From positions 558,001 to 622,000 of the forward strand of contig NZ_QLMC01000005.1 of NCBI RefSeq assembly GCF_003259745.1: a stretch of DNA of 64,000 nt, given 5' to 3'. A program made the position numbers and the translations under genes. The notes below the pieces were generated by a model. The model did not search any database. It had not been told where the DNA came from and saw only the letters and a program-made list of their open reading frames with translations. The stretch comes from Larkinella arboricola (GTDB taxonomy: Bacteria > Bacteroidota > Bacteroidia > Cytophagales > Spirosomataceae). Position 1 is the stretch's first letter; each line of letters starts with the position of its first letter. Below, piece by piece: positions 26,165 through 34,937 of this stretch.

Positions 26165-27028
26165 ATGGAATCCCCCGCTTTTTCAGTGCAGAGTGTGGTC
26201 GATCAGGTAGCGGCTTTTGCTACGCTTTACGGCTTTAAAATTTTGCTGGCTATCACCATCCTGATTATCGGGCTGTGGCTTACGAATCAGGTGGTCAGAA
26301 TGCTGGCTGCGGTGATGAGCAAACGGCAGGTTGACCGGGATGTGCAGCCCTTTCTGCTTTCGCTGGTCAGCGTCCTTCTGAAAGTGCTGGTACTGCTCAG
26401 TGTGGCCAGCACACTCGGTGTCGAAACAACCTCGTTTGTTGCCATCATCGGTGCTGCGGGGCTGGCGGTGGGGCTGGCTTTGCAGGGCAGTCTGGCCAAT
26501 TTTGCGGGTGGTGTTCTGATTCTGACGTTCAAGCCGTTCCGGGTGGGCGATCTGGTGACGGCGCAGGGCTTTACGGGAAACGTGGAAGCCATTCGCATTT
26601 TCGACACGGTTCTGGTTACGCCCGATAACCGTACGATCATCCTGCCCAACGGAGCCTTGTCCACTTCACCCATGACCAATATTTCCGGTAAAGGAACCAT
26701 CCGCGTGGATATGGTTTTTGCCGCCGGTAATTCCAACTCGGTCGACAGCATCAAGGCGTCGATTGCCCGCGTGATCGATACCTGTCCTTATGCGCAGAAA
26801 GACCGGACCCACGATATTCTGTTAACCAAACTCACCGAACTGGCTTTCCACTTCGACGTGCGGGTCTGGACCAACAGCGACACATACTGGGACACGTATT
26901 ACTTTGTCCACGAAGGCATTGCCCGGCAATTTGCCAAAGACGGTATTCAGGGGCCTCAACCGAGCATTACGGTTTCGGGTAATTTCACCAATCCCGGTAA
27001 CGGCGTGCTGACCAGACAGGCGGCATAG
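26165..27028 (+). CDS. Small-conductance mechanosensitive channel (MscS family)
   Basis: 287 aa, inner membrane. Opens under membrane tension to release solutes after osmotic downshock. An N-terminal hydrophobic region contains ILLAITILIIGLW. The pore-lining TM3 is AAGLAVGLALQGSLANFAGG, and FKPFRVGDLV marks the start of the beta domain, followed by the C-terminal alpha/beta cage. I use the ATG at 26165 (MESPAFSVQS). The frame open to 26024 overlaps corA and is not credible. It lies 85 bp after corA on the same strand, so co-expression is possible. Confidence 0.94.
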   Translation: MESPAFSVQSVVDQVAAFATLYGFKILLAITILIIGLWLTNQVVRMLAAVMSKRQVDRDVQPFLLSLVSVLLKVLVLLSVASTLGVETTSFVAIIGAAGLAVGLALQGSLANFAGGVLILTFKPFRVGDLVTAQGFTGNVEAIRIFDTVLVTPDNRTIILPNGALSTSPMTNISGKGTIRVDMVFAAGNSNSVDSIKASIARVIDTCPYAQKDRTHDILLTKLTELAFHFDVRVWTNSDTYWDTYYFVHEGIARQFAKDGIQGPQPSITVSGNFTNPGNGVLTRQAA

Positions 27029-27042
27029 GGAAAAAAGCAATT

Positions 27043-27122
27043 ACACAGAGGTAATCAGAGATAATCGGGGTTAATCAGAGAAAATTCTGCTTGACTCTGA
27101 TGTCCTCTGATCACCTCTGGGT
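27043..27122. repeat. Composite inverted repeat between convergent genes
   Basis: CAGAGGTAATCAGAG (27046-27060) pairs with 27105-27119 (CTCTGATCACCTCTG) with a single mismatch. Inside, TAATCAGAG recurs (27072-27080) with matching CTCTGATG units. The palindrome lies between mscS and the opposing endonuclease gene and may terminate both. Its modular CAGAG units resemble the dispersed intergenic repeats found in many bacteria. Confidence 0.6.
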
Positions 27123-27128
27123 AATCAT

Positions 27129-27998
27129 TCATTTCAACAGCACCCGGCTCAGTACCGGCCAGTGGTCGGAAATAAAAACGTTGTCTTTCATAATAGGCAG
27201 ATAGTCGTGGCGGTTTACGTCAATGTCCGGGCCGACAAAGATGAAGTCAATCACGGGGCCGCGCTGATCGGTTCTGAAGCCGTTAAAGGTGCTCTTGCCG
27301 CCTGTATGCGGGTTTTCGGATAAACGTTCGGTATTGGTGAGCTTCACAGACGAATGACTCGTCAAGGTCTGGAGGGCCGGCGAAATTTCCGGGGTATTGA
27401 AATCGCCGGTTAGAATCACGGGTAAGTCCTGGCTTACCTTCTTTATCCGGGCTATCAGCAGTTTGGCGCTGTTCTGGCGGGCCGTTTCGCTGATGTGGTC
27501 GAAGTGTGTGTTGATGACAAAAACCTGACGGCCATTCCGCTTGTCCTCAAAAATACCGTAGGTCGCTACACGCGGAAAGGCCGCTTCCCATGACTGACTG
27601 CCCGGCACGTCGGGCGTTTCGGAAAGCCAGAATGTGCCTTGTTTGAGAAGCTCAAATTTCTGTTTATTATAAAAAATCGGGCAGAACTCGCCCTGCTGTT
27701 TCCCATCCTCACGCCCTGCACCAATCCAGCCGTACGTGGGTAGCTGATCCTGCAAATCGGCAATCTGTCCCGCCAGTGCTTCCTGCAATCCGGCAAAATC
27801 GACCTGATAATTCCTGATGACACCAGCGGCCATTTCCCGGCGGTTGGGCCAGGCATTCAGACCGTCCTGCGGAGTAGTAGCCTGAATGTTAAACGAGAGG
27901 ATATTCAGCGCCAACCGGGCCGTTCCGGTGGGAACGGTTTGGGCCGAAACGTTTGCAACAAGAACGAAGACCGTTAGAAGCAGAAAGGCTACTCGCAT
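27129..27998 (-). CDS. Secreted endonuclease/exonuclease/phosphatase-fold protein
   Basis: 289 aa. The start at 27996-27998 gives a signal peptide (MRVAFLLLTVFVLVANVSAQ). An in-frame ATG at 28049 would mask it. DNase I-like phosphoesterase fold: LNILSFNIQ, the Glu in FAGLQEAL, INTHFDHISETARQNSA, the catalytic LTGDFNTPE and the terminal ISDHWPVLSRV with the metal-binding Asp-His. Metal-dependent hydrolysis of a phosphodiester or phosphomonoester outside the cytoplasm is expected. The substrate (nucleic acid, phospholipid or sugar phosphate) cannot be told. Confidence 0.92.
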   Translation of the reverse strand: MRVAFLLLTVFVLVANVSAQTVPTGTARLALNILSFNIQATTPQDGLNAWPNRREMAAGVIRNYQVDFAGLQEALAGQIADLQDQLPTYGWIGAGREDGKQQGEFCPIFYNKQKFELLKQGTFWLSETPDVPGSQSWEAAFPRVATYGIFEDKRNGRQVFVINTHFDHISETARQNSAKLLIARIKKVSQDLPVILTGDFNTPEISPALQTLTSHSSVKLTNTERLSENPHTGGKSTFNGFRTDQRGPVIDFIFVGPDIDVNRHDYLPIMKDNVFISDHWPVLSRVLLK

Positions 27999-28218
27999 GA
28001 GATGAGGTTTAATTGCGACGAAGTAAGCCTTCGGTAACCGGAAAACCAACCGAATGGCTTATATTTCGAGAGCCCGTTGCCCGGTGACAGTGAAGGATTT
28101 CGCAGCAAATCGTAGTTCGCCAGGGGAGAGTTGATGCCGTTGCTTGGCTTGTGTGTCCTGATTCAGTGAGCCAACCGTTGGTTTGTCAAAGAAAGTTATA
28201 TCTCCTATACCTGCTAAA

Positions 28219-28800
28219 ATGACGACTCATCAACCCCCGACCAGCGGCATTTTAAACTGGTCATTTCGGTTCTGGTGGACTTACTTCGTACCCATTTCGT
28301 TCTGGATGCTGTTGGCGGCTCTGGGTCGCGCAATCCAGATGCGGCTTTTCGGACCCATACCGTCTGGCGTTTATTACGGGTTGGAAATCCTGGTTGAATG
28401 CGTGCGAATTATAACGGTGCTGGTCATTGTAGGGCACGGAAGTCCGCGACAGGGTGCCCGAAAAATCGTCCGGCTATTCCGTTTCAACCGAAGCCAATGG
28501 CGCGAAATAGGCCGGGCCGTCCGGCTGACAATCCGGCAACAGTGGGCAGTTTCGCTGATCAACCTTCTGGTATTTAGTTTGATCGCTTTCGGGTTCAACA
28601 AGCTGAATGGCATCATTGCCGATCAGTCCGTTCTGCTTCCATTTCTGAAACGTAACGGCCTGGTCGATGCCGCTGCAACGGGAATGCCGGTATTTTTCTT
28701 TCTGAAAAACCTGACGGTGATTCCGTTTACCCTGGTTTTTGAATATGGCCTATTCTGTTGGCTGGCCCGTCGATGGCCGGTCATTCCCAAGCCGGTTTAG
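28219..28800 (+). CDS. Predicted membrane protein of unknown function
   Basis: 193 aa from the ATG at 28219 (MTTHQPPTSGILNW); a TTG at 28183 would add 12 residues. About four hydrophobic segments are visible (near FWWTYFVPISFWMLLAAL, ILVECVRIITVLVIVG, INLLVFSLIAFGFN and FFFLKNLTVIPFTLVF), with a basic loop between the second and third (RQGARKIVRLFRFNR). I do not recognise a family. It stands alone between the divergent endonuclease gene and the molybdenum enzyme operon. Confidence 0.7.
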   Translation: MTTHQPPTSGILNWSFRFWWTYFVPISFWMLLAALGRAIQMRLFGPIPSGVYYGLEILVECVRIITVLVIVGHGSPRQGARKIVRLFRFNRSQWREIGRAVRLTIRQQWAVSLINLLVFSLIAFGFNKLNGIIADQSVLLPFLKRNGLVDAAATGMPVFFFLKNLTVIPFTLVFEYGLFCWLARRWPVIPKPV

Positions 28801-28885
28801 GCCGGGGCATAAGTAAAACGCCGATCTTCCAACATTTAGGGAGCAATTGGGATTTGCATAAGTAGTTGATAATCCGACAATCACT

Positions 28886-29410
28886 ATGCGAACAACCCTG
28901 TCTCCGGAAACCGACGCGAGTCCCACTACGCTGCCGGAAAAAACAACCATTCAGCTAACCATCAACGGCTCGGTTCACCATCTGGAACTGGCACCCTGGA
29001 CATCCCTGCTCGATGCCCTGCGGGAATACCTGCACCTGACGGGCACTAAAAAAGGCTGCGATCATGGTCAGTGCGGAGCCTGTACGGTTCTGGTCGATGG
29101 CAAACGAATCAACTCTTGCCTGACCCTGGCTATCATGAAAGAGGGTGCCGAGATCACTACCATTGAAGGATTGGCGGGGGAAAACGGCCTTCATCCGCTG
29201 CAAACGGCTTTTATTGAACACGACGCTTACCAGTGCGGCTACTGCACACCGGGGCAAATCTGCTCGGCGGTGGGCCTGATGAACGAGGGCCGGGCCAAAA
29301 CAACCGACGACATTCGCGAACTGATGAGTGGTAATATATGCCGGTGTGGGGCCTATCCGCACATTGTCGATGCGATTCAGGAAGTCATGAAAATCGATCC
29401 CAAAGCCTGA
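28886..29410 (+). CDS. (2Fe-2S) subunit of a xanthine/aldehyde oxidoreductase (PaoA-like)
   Basis: 174 aa. Carries electrons from the molybdenum centre to FAD through two [2Fe-2S] clusters. The plant-type cluster ligands are Cys58, Cys63, Cys66 and Cys78 (GCDHGQCGACTV); the second cluster uses Cys117, Cys120, Cys152 and Cys154 (CGYCTPGQICSA, GNICRCGAYP). E. coli PaoA has a Tat signal, but none is visible here, so the enzyme is probably cytoplasmic. The FAD subunit gene follows after 4 bp and the molybdenum subunit gene overlaps that one, so all three form one operon. Confidence 0.93.
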   Translation: MRTTLSPETDASPTTLPEKTTIQLTINGSVHHLELAPWTSLLDALREYLHLTGTKKGCDHGQCGACTVLVDGKRINSCLTLAIMKEGAEITTIEGLAGENGLHPLQTAFIEHDAYQCGYCTPGQICSAVGLMNEGRAKTTDDIRELMSGNICRCGAYPHIVDAIQEVMKIDPKA

Positions 29411-29414
29411 CGTT

Positions 29415-30425
29415 ATGAACCGATTCTCCTATTCCCGACCCGGCAACGTCGATACGGCCGTGGGCGAACTGACCCGGCACGAGGGCGCGAAATTTATTGC
29501 GGGCGGTACCAACCTGCTCGACTTGATGAAAGAAAATGTTGAGCGGCCCAATCACCTGATTGACATCAACCACCTGGCGCTGAAGACCATTGAAGACACG
29601 GAAGACGGTGGGCTCCGGCTCGGTGCGCTGGCAACCAATGCCGATACCGCCTATAACGACAAAGTTGAGAGTCGGTATCCGCTGTTGTCGCAGGCCATTC
29701 TGGCGGGTGCTTCGGCGCAGTTGCGGAACATGGCGACCAACGGCGGCAACCTGTTTCAGCGGACCCGCTGCTACTATTTTTACGATACCGGTACACCCTG
29801 CAACAAACGCGAACCCGGTTCGGGCTGCGGAGCCTTTAACGGTTTTAACCGCATCCACGCCATTCTGGGCACCTCGGACGAAAACCCGGAAACCCGCTGC
29901 ATCGCTACCCATCCGTCGGATATGGCCGTGGCACTGGCGGCTCTTGAGGCCATTATTCGGGTAACCGGCCCTAACGGCGAGCGGACCGTACCCATCGCGG
30001 ATTTTCACCGGCTGCCCGGCAACGAACCCTGGCTCGATACCACCATCCAGCCCGGCGAACTGGTGACGGCCATTGACCTGCCCGCCAAAGGATTTCCCGA
30101 CTACTACGCCTACATCAAGCTGCGCGATCGGCAGTCGTACGCCTTTGCGCTGGTGTCGGTGGCCGTGGGGCTGGAAATTGAAAACAACCAGATTACCGAC
30201 GCCCGGATTGCTCTGGGGGGTGTGGCGCATAAGCCGTGGCGCAAGCCCGAAGCCGAAGCAATGCTGGTCGGAAAAACCGTTACCGAAGCGGATTTCCAGT
30301 CGGTGGCCGAAACGATTCTGAGCGGAGCGAAAGGGTACGGGCACAATACATTTAAAATCGAACTGGCTAAACGCGCCATTGTGCGGGCACTGCAACGGGC
30401 GGCTAAAACCGAAACGGAATCATGA
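29415..30425 (+). CDS. FAD subunit of a xanthine/aldehyde oxidoreductase (PaoB-like)
   Basis: 336 aa. Binds FAD (FIAGGTNLLDLMKEN, ATNGGNLFQRTRC) and passes electrons on to the acceptor. Four cysteines (119, 129, 138 and 162, in RTRCYYF, TPCNKREPGSGC and TRCIATHPSDM) match the pattern by which PaoB/YagS-type subunits hold an additional [4Fe-4S] cluster, separating it from ordinary xanthine dehydrogenase. The stop overlaps the next start by 4 bp. An aldehyde-oxidising role is therefore more likely than purine oxidation (inference). Confidence 0.93.
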   Translation: MNRFSYSRPGNVDTAVGELTRHEGAKFIAGGTNLLDLMKENVERPNHLIDINHLALKTIEDTEDGGLRLGALATNADTAYNDKVESRYPLLSQAILAGASAQLRNMATNGGNLFQRTRCYYFYDTGTPCNKREPGSGCGAFNGFNRIHAILGTSDENPETRCIATHPSDMAVALAALEAIIRVTGPNGERTVPIADFHRLPGNEPWLDTTIQPGELVTAIDLPAKGFPDYYAYIKLRDRQSYAFALVSVAVGLEIENNQITDARIALGGVAHKPWRKPEAEAMLVGKTVTEADFQSVAETILSGAKGYGHNTFKIELAKRAIVRALQRAAKTETES

Positions 30426-32653
30426 CAAAATACATCGGAAAATCCATGAGCCGCGTGGATGGCGTGGCCAAAGTGACCGGAAAAGCCAAATATGCCGCCG
30501 AATATTCTGCGCCGGATCTGGCGTACGGCTACGTCGTTTGCAGCACCATTGCCAAAGGGAAAATCACGCGCATCAATACCGACGAGGTCCTGCAAATACC
30601 GGGGGTTATTCAACTTTTTACCCATGAAAACCGGCCCCGGCTGGCGTGCTTCGACCTCAATTACAAGGATCAGGACGCCCCGCCGGGTTCGCCTTTCCGG
30701 CCTCTGCGCGACGAGAAGGTGGTCTACAACGGCCAGCCGATTGCGCTGGTGGTGGCTGAAACGTTTGAAATTGCGCGGTATGCGGCCTCGCTGGTTAAAG
30801 TCGAGTATGAGCAGGAAGACCATGATACCGCACTGGAACACAACCTGCATCGGGGCCGGGGGCCAAAATCGGGTGTGGCCAGTTTGTTAAAGTCGCCCCC
30901 GCCCAAACCACGGGGTGATTTCGAAAAGGCATTTCAGGCGGCCCCCTTTAAAACGACGGGTCAGCATATTCACTCCGTTGAGCATCACAATCCAATCGAG
31001 ATGTTTGCCAGCACCGTCGTGTACGAGAAAAACGGGAAGCTGACGATTTACGACAAGACGCAGGGCGCGCCCAATAGCCAGATGTATGTGGCCCAGGTGT
31101 TTAATCTGCCGTTCAAGGATGTGCGGGTGATCTCGCCTTACGTAGGGGGCGCGTTTGGGTCGGGTCTGCGCCCGCAGTATCAGTTGTTTCTGGCGGTTCT
31201 GGCGGCTCTCGAACTGAAACGGTCGGTTCGGGTTTCGTTAACCCGTCAGCAGATGTTTACATTCGGTCACCGACCGGCTACGGTTCAAAATCTGTCGCTG
31301 GGCGCAACGGCGGACGGAACCCTCGACGCCATTCGGCACGATGCGATAGCCGAAACATCGCGGTTTGAAGATTACTTTGAAATTGTCGTCAACTGGTCGG
31401 GAATGCTGTACCCGGCCGAGAACACCAAATCTACTTACGACCTTGTGCCGCTGGATGTCTTCACTCCGCTGGATATGCGGGCACCCGGTGGGGTAACCGG
31501 TGTTCCGGCTCTTGAAATGGAGATTGATGAACTGGCGCACAAAATTGGGATGGATCCCATCGAGTTTCGGTTAAAAAATTACACCGAAAAGGACATGGAT
31601 CAGGATCTGCCGTTTTCGAGCAAGGAACTGCGGGAATGTTTCCGGCAGGGGGCCGAACGGTTTGGCTGGTCGGGGCGGAAGCCGGAACCGCGTTCGATGC
31701 GCCGGGGACACACGCTCATCGGCTGGGGGATGGCAACTGGTATCTGGGAAGCCTCGCAGGGACCAGCGCGGGCAGAAGCCGTGCTGACGGTGAACGGCAA
31801 ACTTCGGGTGACCAGCGCCACCGCCGACATTGGTACCGGCACGTACACCATCATGACCCAGATTGCCGCCGATACCCTCGGAATGCCCATCGAAGACGTG
31901 ATCTTCCGCCTGGGTGATTCGGATATGCCGCTGGCACCGATTGAGGGCGGTTCCTGGACGGCTGCAACGGTCGGTACGGCGGTGAAGGTGGCTTGCGAGG
32001 ATTTAGGGAAGAAGCTCTTCAAAATGGCGCAGAAAATGAAAAATTCGCCGTTTGCGGACGTGAAGCAGGACGATATCACCTTTGCCGATGCCCATATTCG
32101 ACTGAAAAGTGATCCGTCGGTCGCCGTTTCGTTGCTGGATATTGTCGGAACAAACGGGGGGCGGGCCGTTAGCGAAACATCCACTTCGCTGCCGAGTATG
32201 CTGGAGCAGCGCAAGTACGCCCGGGCCGCTCATTCGGCGGTATTTGTGGAGGTGGAAGTGGACGAAGATTTTGGTACAGTGCGGGTAACGCGCGCGGTGA
32301 CGGCCGTGGCCGGTGGCAGGATTCTGAACCCGAAAACCGCCCGCAGCCAGATTGTCGGCGGTATGGTGTGGGGAATCAGCAAAGCCCTGGAAGAAGAGAG
32401 TGTGATGGACCACCAGTTCGGGCGGTTCATGAACCACAATCTGTCGGAATACCACGTGGCCGTTCATGCCGATATCCGGGAGCTGGACGTGATTTTTGTC
32501 GAAGAAAACGACACCATTGTAAACCCGTTGGGCGTGAAAGGACTGGGCGAAATCGGCATTGTTGGAATGCCTGCTGCCGTGGCCAACGCCATCTTCCACG
32601 CAACGGGCAAACGCGTTCGTAGTCTGCCGATTACGCTGGATAAATTGTTGTAA
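30422..32653 (+). CDS. Molybdenum-binding catalytic subunit of a xanthine/aldehyde oxidoreductase (PaoC-like)
   Basis: 743 aa, close to the length of PaoC/YagR. Holds the molybdopterin cofactor and oxidises the substrate by hydroxylation. YVGGAFGSGLRPQ, DMRAPGGVTGVP and ATADIGTGTYTIMTQIA are cofactor-binding blocks; the catalytic Glu lies in the C-terminal GLGEIGIVG. The start overlaps the FAD subunit gene (ATGA). No XdhC/PaoD-type cofactor-insertion gene is seen in the window, so maturation must rely on a gene elsewhere. Confidence 0.94.
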   Translation: MTKYIGKSMSRVDGVAKVTGKAKYAAEYSAPDLAYGYVVCSTIAKGKITRINTDEVLQIPGVIQLFTHENRPRLACFDLNYKDQDAPPGSPFRPLRDEKVVYNGQPIALVVAETFEIARYAASLVKVEYEQEDHDTALEHNLHRGRGPKSGVASLLKSPPPKPRGDFEKAFQAAPFKTTGQHIHSVEHHNPIEMFASTVVYEKNGKLTIYDKTQGAPNSQMYVAQVFNLPFKDVRVISPYVGGAFGSGLRPQYQLFLAVLAALELKRSVRVSLTRQQMFTFGHRPATVQNLSLGATADGTLDAIRHDAIAETSRFEDYFEIVVNWSGMLYPAENTKSTYDLVPLDVFTPLDMRAPGGVTGVPALEMEIDELAHKIGMDPIEFRLKNYTEKDMDQDLPFSSKELRECFRQGAERFGWSGRKPEPRSMRRGHTLIGWGMATGIWEASQGPARAEAVLTVNGKLRVTSATADIGTGTYTIMTQIAADTLGMPIEDVIFRLGDSDMPLAPIEGGSWTAATVGTAVKVACEDLGKKLFKMAQKMKNSPFADVKQDDITFADAHIRLKSDPSVAVSLLDIVGTNGGRAVSETSTSLPSMLEQRKYARAAHSAVFVEVEVDEDFGTVRVTRAVTAVAGGRILNPKTARSQIVGGMVWGISKALEEESVMDHQFGRFMNHNLSEYHVAVHADIRELDVIFVEENDTIVNPLGVKGLGEIGIVGMPAAVANAIFHATGKRVRSLPITLDKLL

Positions 32654-32722
32654 ACCTGATTAAACCTTTGGGGGCGTTGAGGCATCTAAGGAGAATAAGG
32701 CACTTATAACGTCTGCCGGGCC

Positions 32723-34027
32723 ATGAAAACACGACCGATCTTACCAGCTTTTGGTTTAATCTTATTCTTTTTTATCGCGCTGGTTGGGCCGCAGAAAACC
32801 GTGGCCCAACCCGGCGTTGATCTGCCGGTTGAGTCTTTTTACGACGAACTGGCGCCCTACGGGCAGTGGGTGCGCAACCCCCAATACGGCCAGGTCTGGA
32901 TGCCGGAGGTCGAAGCCGACTTCCAGCCGTATGCAACCAATGGCCGCTGGGCCGTTACCGAATACGGCAACACCTGGGTTTCGGATTATGACTGGGGATG
33001 GGCACCGTTCCACTACGGTCGCTGGCTGTTCGACGATTACTATGGACGCTGGATCTGGGTACCCGACAGCGAGTGGGGGCCAGCCTGGGTAAGCTGGCGG
33101 TCCGGTGGGGGTTACTACGGCTGGGCTCCGCTGGGCCCCGGTATGAGTATTAACGTGAACATCAACATCAACCTGCCGTTCAATTACTGGACGTTTGTTC
33201 CGCAGGCGTATTTCACCAGCCCGCGCGTTTACAGCTACTGCATTCCACGCACGCGGGTGGTCAATGTTTACCACAACACTACAATTATCAATAACGTCTA
33301 CCGGTATAACAACCGATCATACGGCTACGGGCCGCGTCGGGAGGAAATCGAACGGTATACGCGCCGGAATGTGCCGGTGTACCGGGCCAACGAAGTGGTT
33401 CGGCGCGGAACAGTCGGGGCGCGGGGTGGTAACGGTTCTTCCTATCCGTCCGACCGGTTCAGCAACCGGGGCGAGTATAACGGAAACAGCCGGGGAACGC
33501 TGGCCGAACGAAACCTGAATGATAACCGCTCCAACCGGGGCGGCTTTCCCGGCAGTCGGGGGGATAACGAAATCAATCGGAATGACGGTTTTAACCGCCG
33601 ACCCGGTACTATGAACCGTCCGGATTTTGGCAACCGCCCCAACATAGACAATGATAATCGTCCGGATTTTAGTAATCGACCGGGTTTCGACAATAATGGT
33701 ATAGACCGCCCAAACCGGAACGGAAACCGGGTAAACCGTTTCGAAAGTCCTTCCGAGAACCGGGCTAACCCGGGCTATACGCCACGGAGCAACTCGCCCT
33801 CGTTTGAACGCCGGTCGGAAAACCGTCCGTTCCCGCAGCCGGACCAATCCAGCCGTCGCGAAGGCTGGTCAGGAAACCGTGGTTTTGAAGGAACTCCGCA
33901 ACGGATGGAACGCAGCCGGGAGTCGTTCCCGCAACGGTCAGGAGATCAGGCTCCCCGGCACTATCAGGAGCGCCAGAACTCGTCCAACCGGGGCGAAGGG
34001 AGCGGTAGCCGTCGCGGACCGCAGTAA
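32723..34027 (+). CDS. Secreted tryptophan-rich DUF6600 protein with Asn/Arg-rich tail
   Basis: 434 aa with a signal peptide (about 1-28). The N-terminal half (about 36-170) holds DUF6600-type aromatic repeats such as LAPYGQWVRN, DWGWAPFHYGRW and YGWAPLGPG. The second half (about 230-430) is a low-complexity, strongly basic tail of NRP/NRG units (for example NRPDFGNRPNIDNDNRPDFS). Such proteins are widespread in Bacteroidota with no proven role; an envelope or surface-matrix function is plausible. A strong terminator follows at 34048-34089. Confidence 0.82.
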   Translation: MKTRPILPAFGLILFFFIALVGPQKTVAQPGVDLPVESFYDELAPYGQWVRNPQYGQVWMPEVEADFQPYATNGRWAVTEYGNTWVSDYDWGWAPFHYGRWLFDDYYGRWIWVPDSEWGPAWVSWRSGGGYYGWAPLGPGMSINVNININLPFNYWTFVPQAYFTSPRVYSYCIPRTRVVNVYHNTTIINNVYRYNNRSYGYGPRREEIERYTRRNVPVYRANEVVRRGTVGARGGNGSSYPSDRFSNRGEYNGNSRGTLAERNLNDNRSNRGGFPGSRGDNEINRNDGFNRRPGTMNRPDFGNRPNIDNDNRPDFSNRPGFDNNGIDRPNRNGNRVNRFESPSENRANPGYTPRSNSPSFERRSENRPFPQPDQSSRREGWSGNRGFEGTPQRMERSRESFPQRSGDQAPRHYQERQNSSNRGEGSGSRRGPQ

Positions 34028-34047
34028 ACCAGATCAACCAGTTGGAG

Positions 34048-34089
34048 CCGTTGGGCCGGAGCGTTGTCGCCCCGGTCCAACGGTTTTTT
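34048..34089 (+). terminator. Rho-independent terminator after the DUF6600 gene
   Basis: CCGTTGGGCCGG (34048-34059) pairs with CCGGTCCAACGG (34072-34083) with one mismatch, followed by TTTTTT. The T run reaches the 3' end of the opposing DUF3817 gene. Confidence 0.8.
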
Positions 34090-34393
34090 ATTTAATGCGG
34101 GATAGAATGGTATAATCGATATAAAACGTCCCGAACGGGATAAAGCAGGCCAGAATCACTTTCCAGGTCGTTTCCAGGAATTTCCACCGTCGCTCAATGC
34201 CGAAGCTTAACGTGTTGATGACAAACAGCAGGAAAAACAGCCCGTGAACCGGGCCAATGGCTTTCACCAGCGAAGCGTCGCCACCCGAATATTTGAGCGG
34301 TACGGCAACGCCCAGCAGCATGAGCAGCGAAATACCTTCCAGAAAGCCGATCAGTCGGAGTCGGCCGAGTTTGGTTTGAAACAGGTTGAACAT
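34088..34393 (-). CDS. DUF3817 membrane protein
   Basis: 101 aa with three hydrophobic segments (LEGISLLMLLGVAVPLKY, GPVHGLFFLLFVINTL, VILACFIPFGTFYIDY), the layout of the DUF3817 family, found in bacterial integral membrane proteins and at the N-terminus of some transporters. Function unknown. It follows the next-listed membrane protein gene by only 2 bp on the same strand, so they form an operon. Confidence 0.85.
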   Translation of the reverse strand: MFNLFQTKLGRLRLIGFLEGISLLMLLGVAVPLKYSGGDASLVKAIGPVHGLFFLLFVINTLSFGIERRWKFLETTWKVILACFIPFGTFYIDYTILSRIK

Positions 34394-34395
34394 GG

Positions 34396-34860
34396 CTAAA
34401 AGGCGCGAAAATAAGGTCGATTGGCGAGGGGTGAAAACGGCCAGGGAATGGCCACGAAAATGATCAGCAGCGCCAGCAGGAACCAGATCGTCATGGTTTT
34501 GAATTTGGCCCCATCGGTTTCTTTGCGTTTGGAAGCCGCCGATCCGATGGTAATAAAAAATACCGCTACCGTCATCAGCGTAATGTGAATCAGGCCGAAA
34601 AACAGGAACTCGAGCTGACGGCTGGCCTGACTGAAGTTGGCCCGGAAATAACTGATCACCGGGCTATTGAAATACAGCGTATAGCCGATCATCAACTGAA
34701 TGTGCGAGATGGTGGCGGTAATATGCCGGATGGAGTTGTCCGATCGGGTATACATCCTTTGGCCGAACCAGCCGGTTAACCCCCGGTAGGTGGCATACAG
34801 CAAACTCAGGAGGACCAGCCATCGGAATGCGGAATGGAAAAATAATAAGGCGGAATACAT
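34396..34860 (-). CDS. Small four-helix membrane protein, unknown function
   Basis: 154 aa with about four membrane segments (SAFRWLVLLSLLYATY, ISHIQLMIGYTLYF, LEFLFFGLIHITLMTVAVFF, TIWFLLALLIIFVAIPW). Histidines at the membrane faces (FFHSAFRW, ISHIQLMIG, GLIHITLM) recall small heme-binding membrane proteins, but I cannot assign a family. First gene of a two-gene operon with the DUF3817 gene. A GACCTTTG box near 34889-34896 on the minus strand could be part of its promoter. Confidence 0.72.
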   Translation of the reverse strand: MYSALLFFHSAFRWLVLLSLLYATYRGLTGWFGQRMYTRSDNSIRHITATISHIQLMIGYTLYFNSPVISYFRANFSQASRQLEFLFFGLIHITLMTVAVFFITIGSAASKRKETDGAKFKTMTIWFLLALLIIFVAIPWPFSPLANRPYFRAF

Positions 34861-34937
34861 GGTGATTTGTGGGCATTTCTGATGGGCACAAAGGTCAAAA
34901 AACCGTCCGCAACGGGTTAGGATGGATAAAGCCGTTT

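Noticed and set aside
29385-30395. 336-codon open frame opposite the FAD subunit gene
   Set aside because: The plus strand encodes a clear PaoB-like protein with its cysteine pattern; the reverse frame has no family resemblance.
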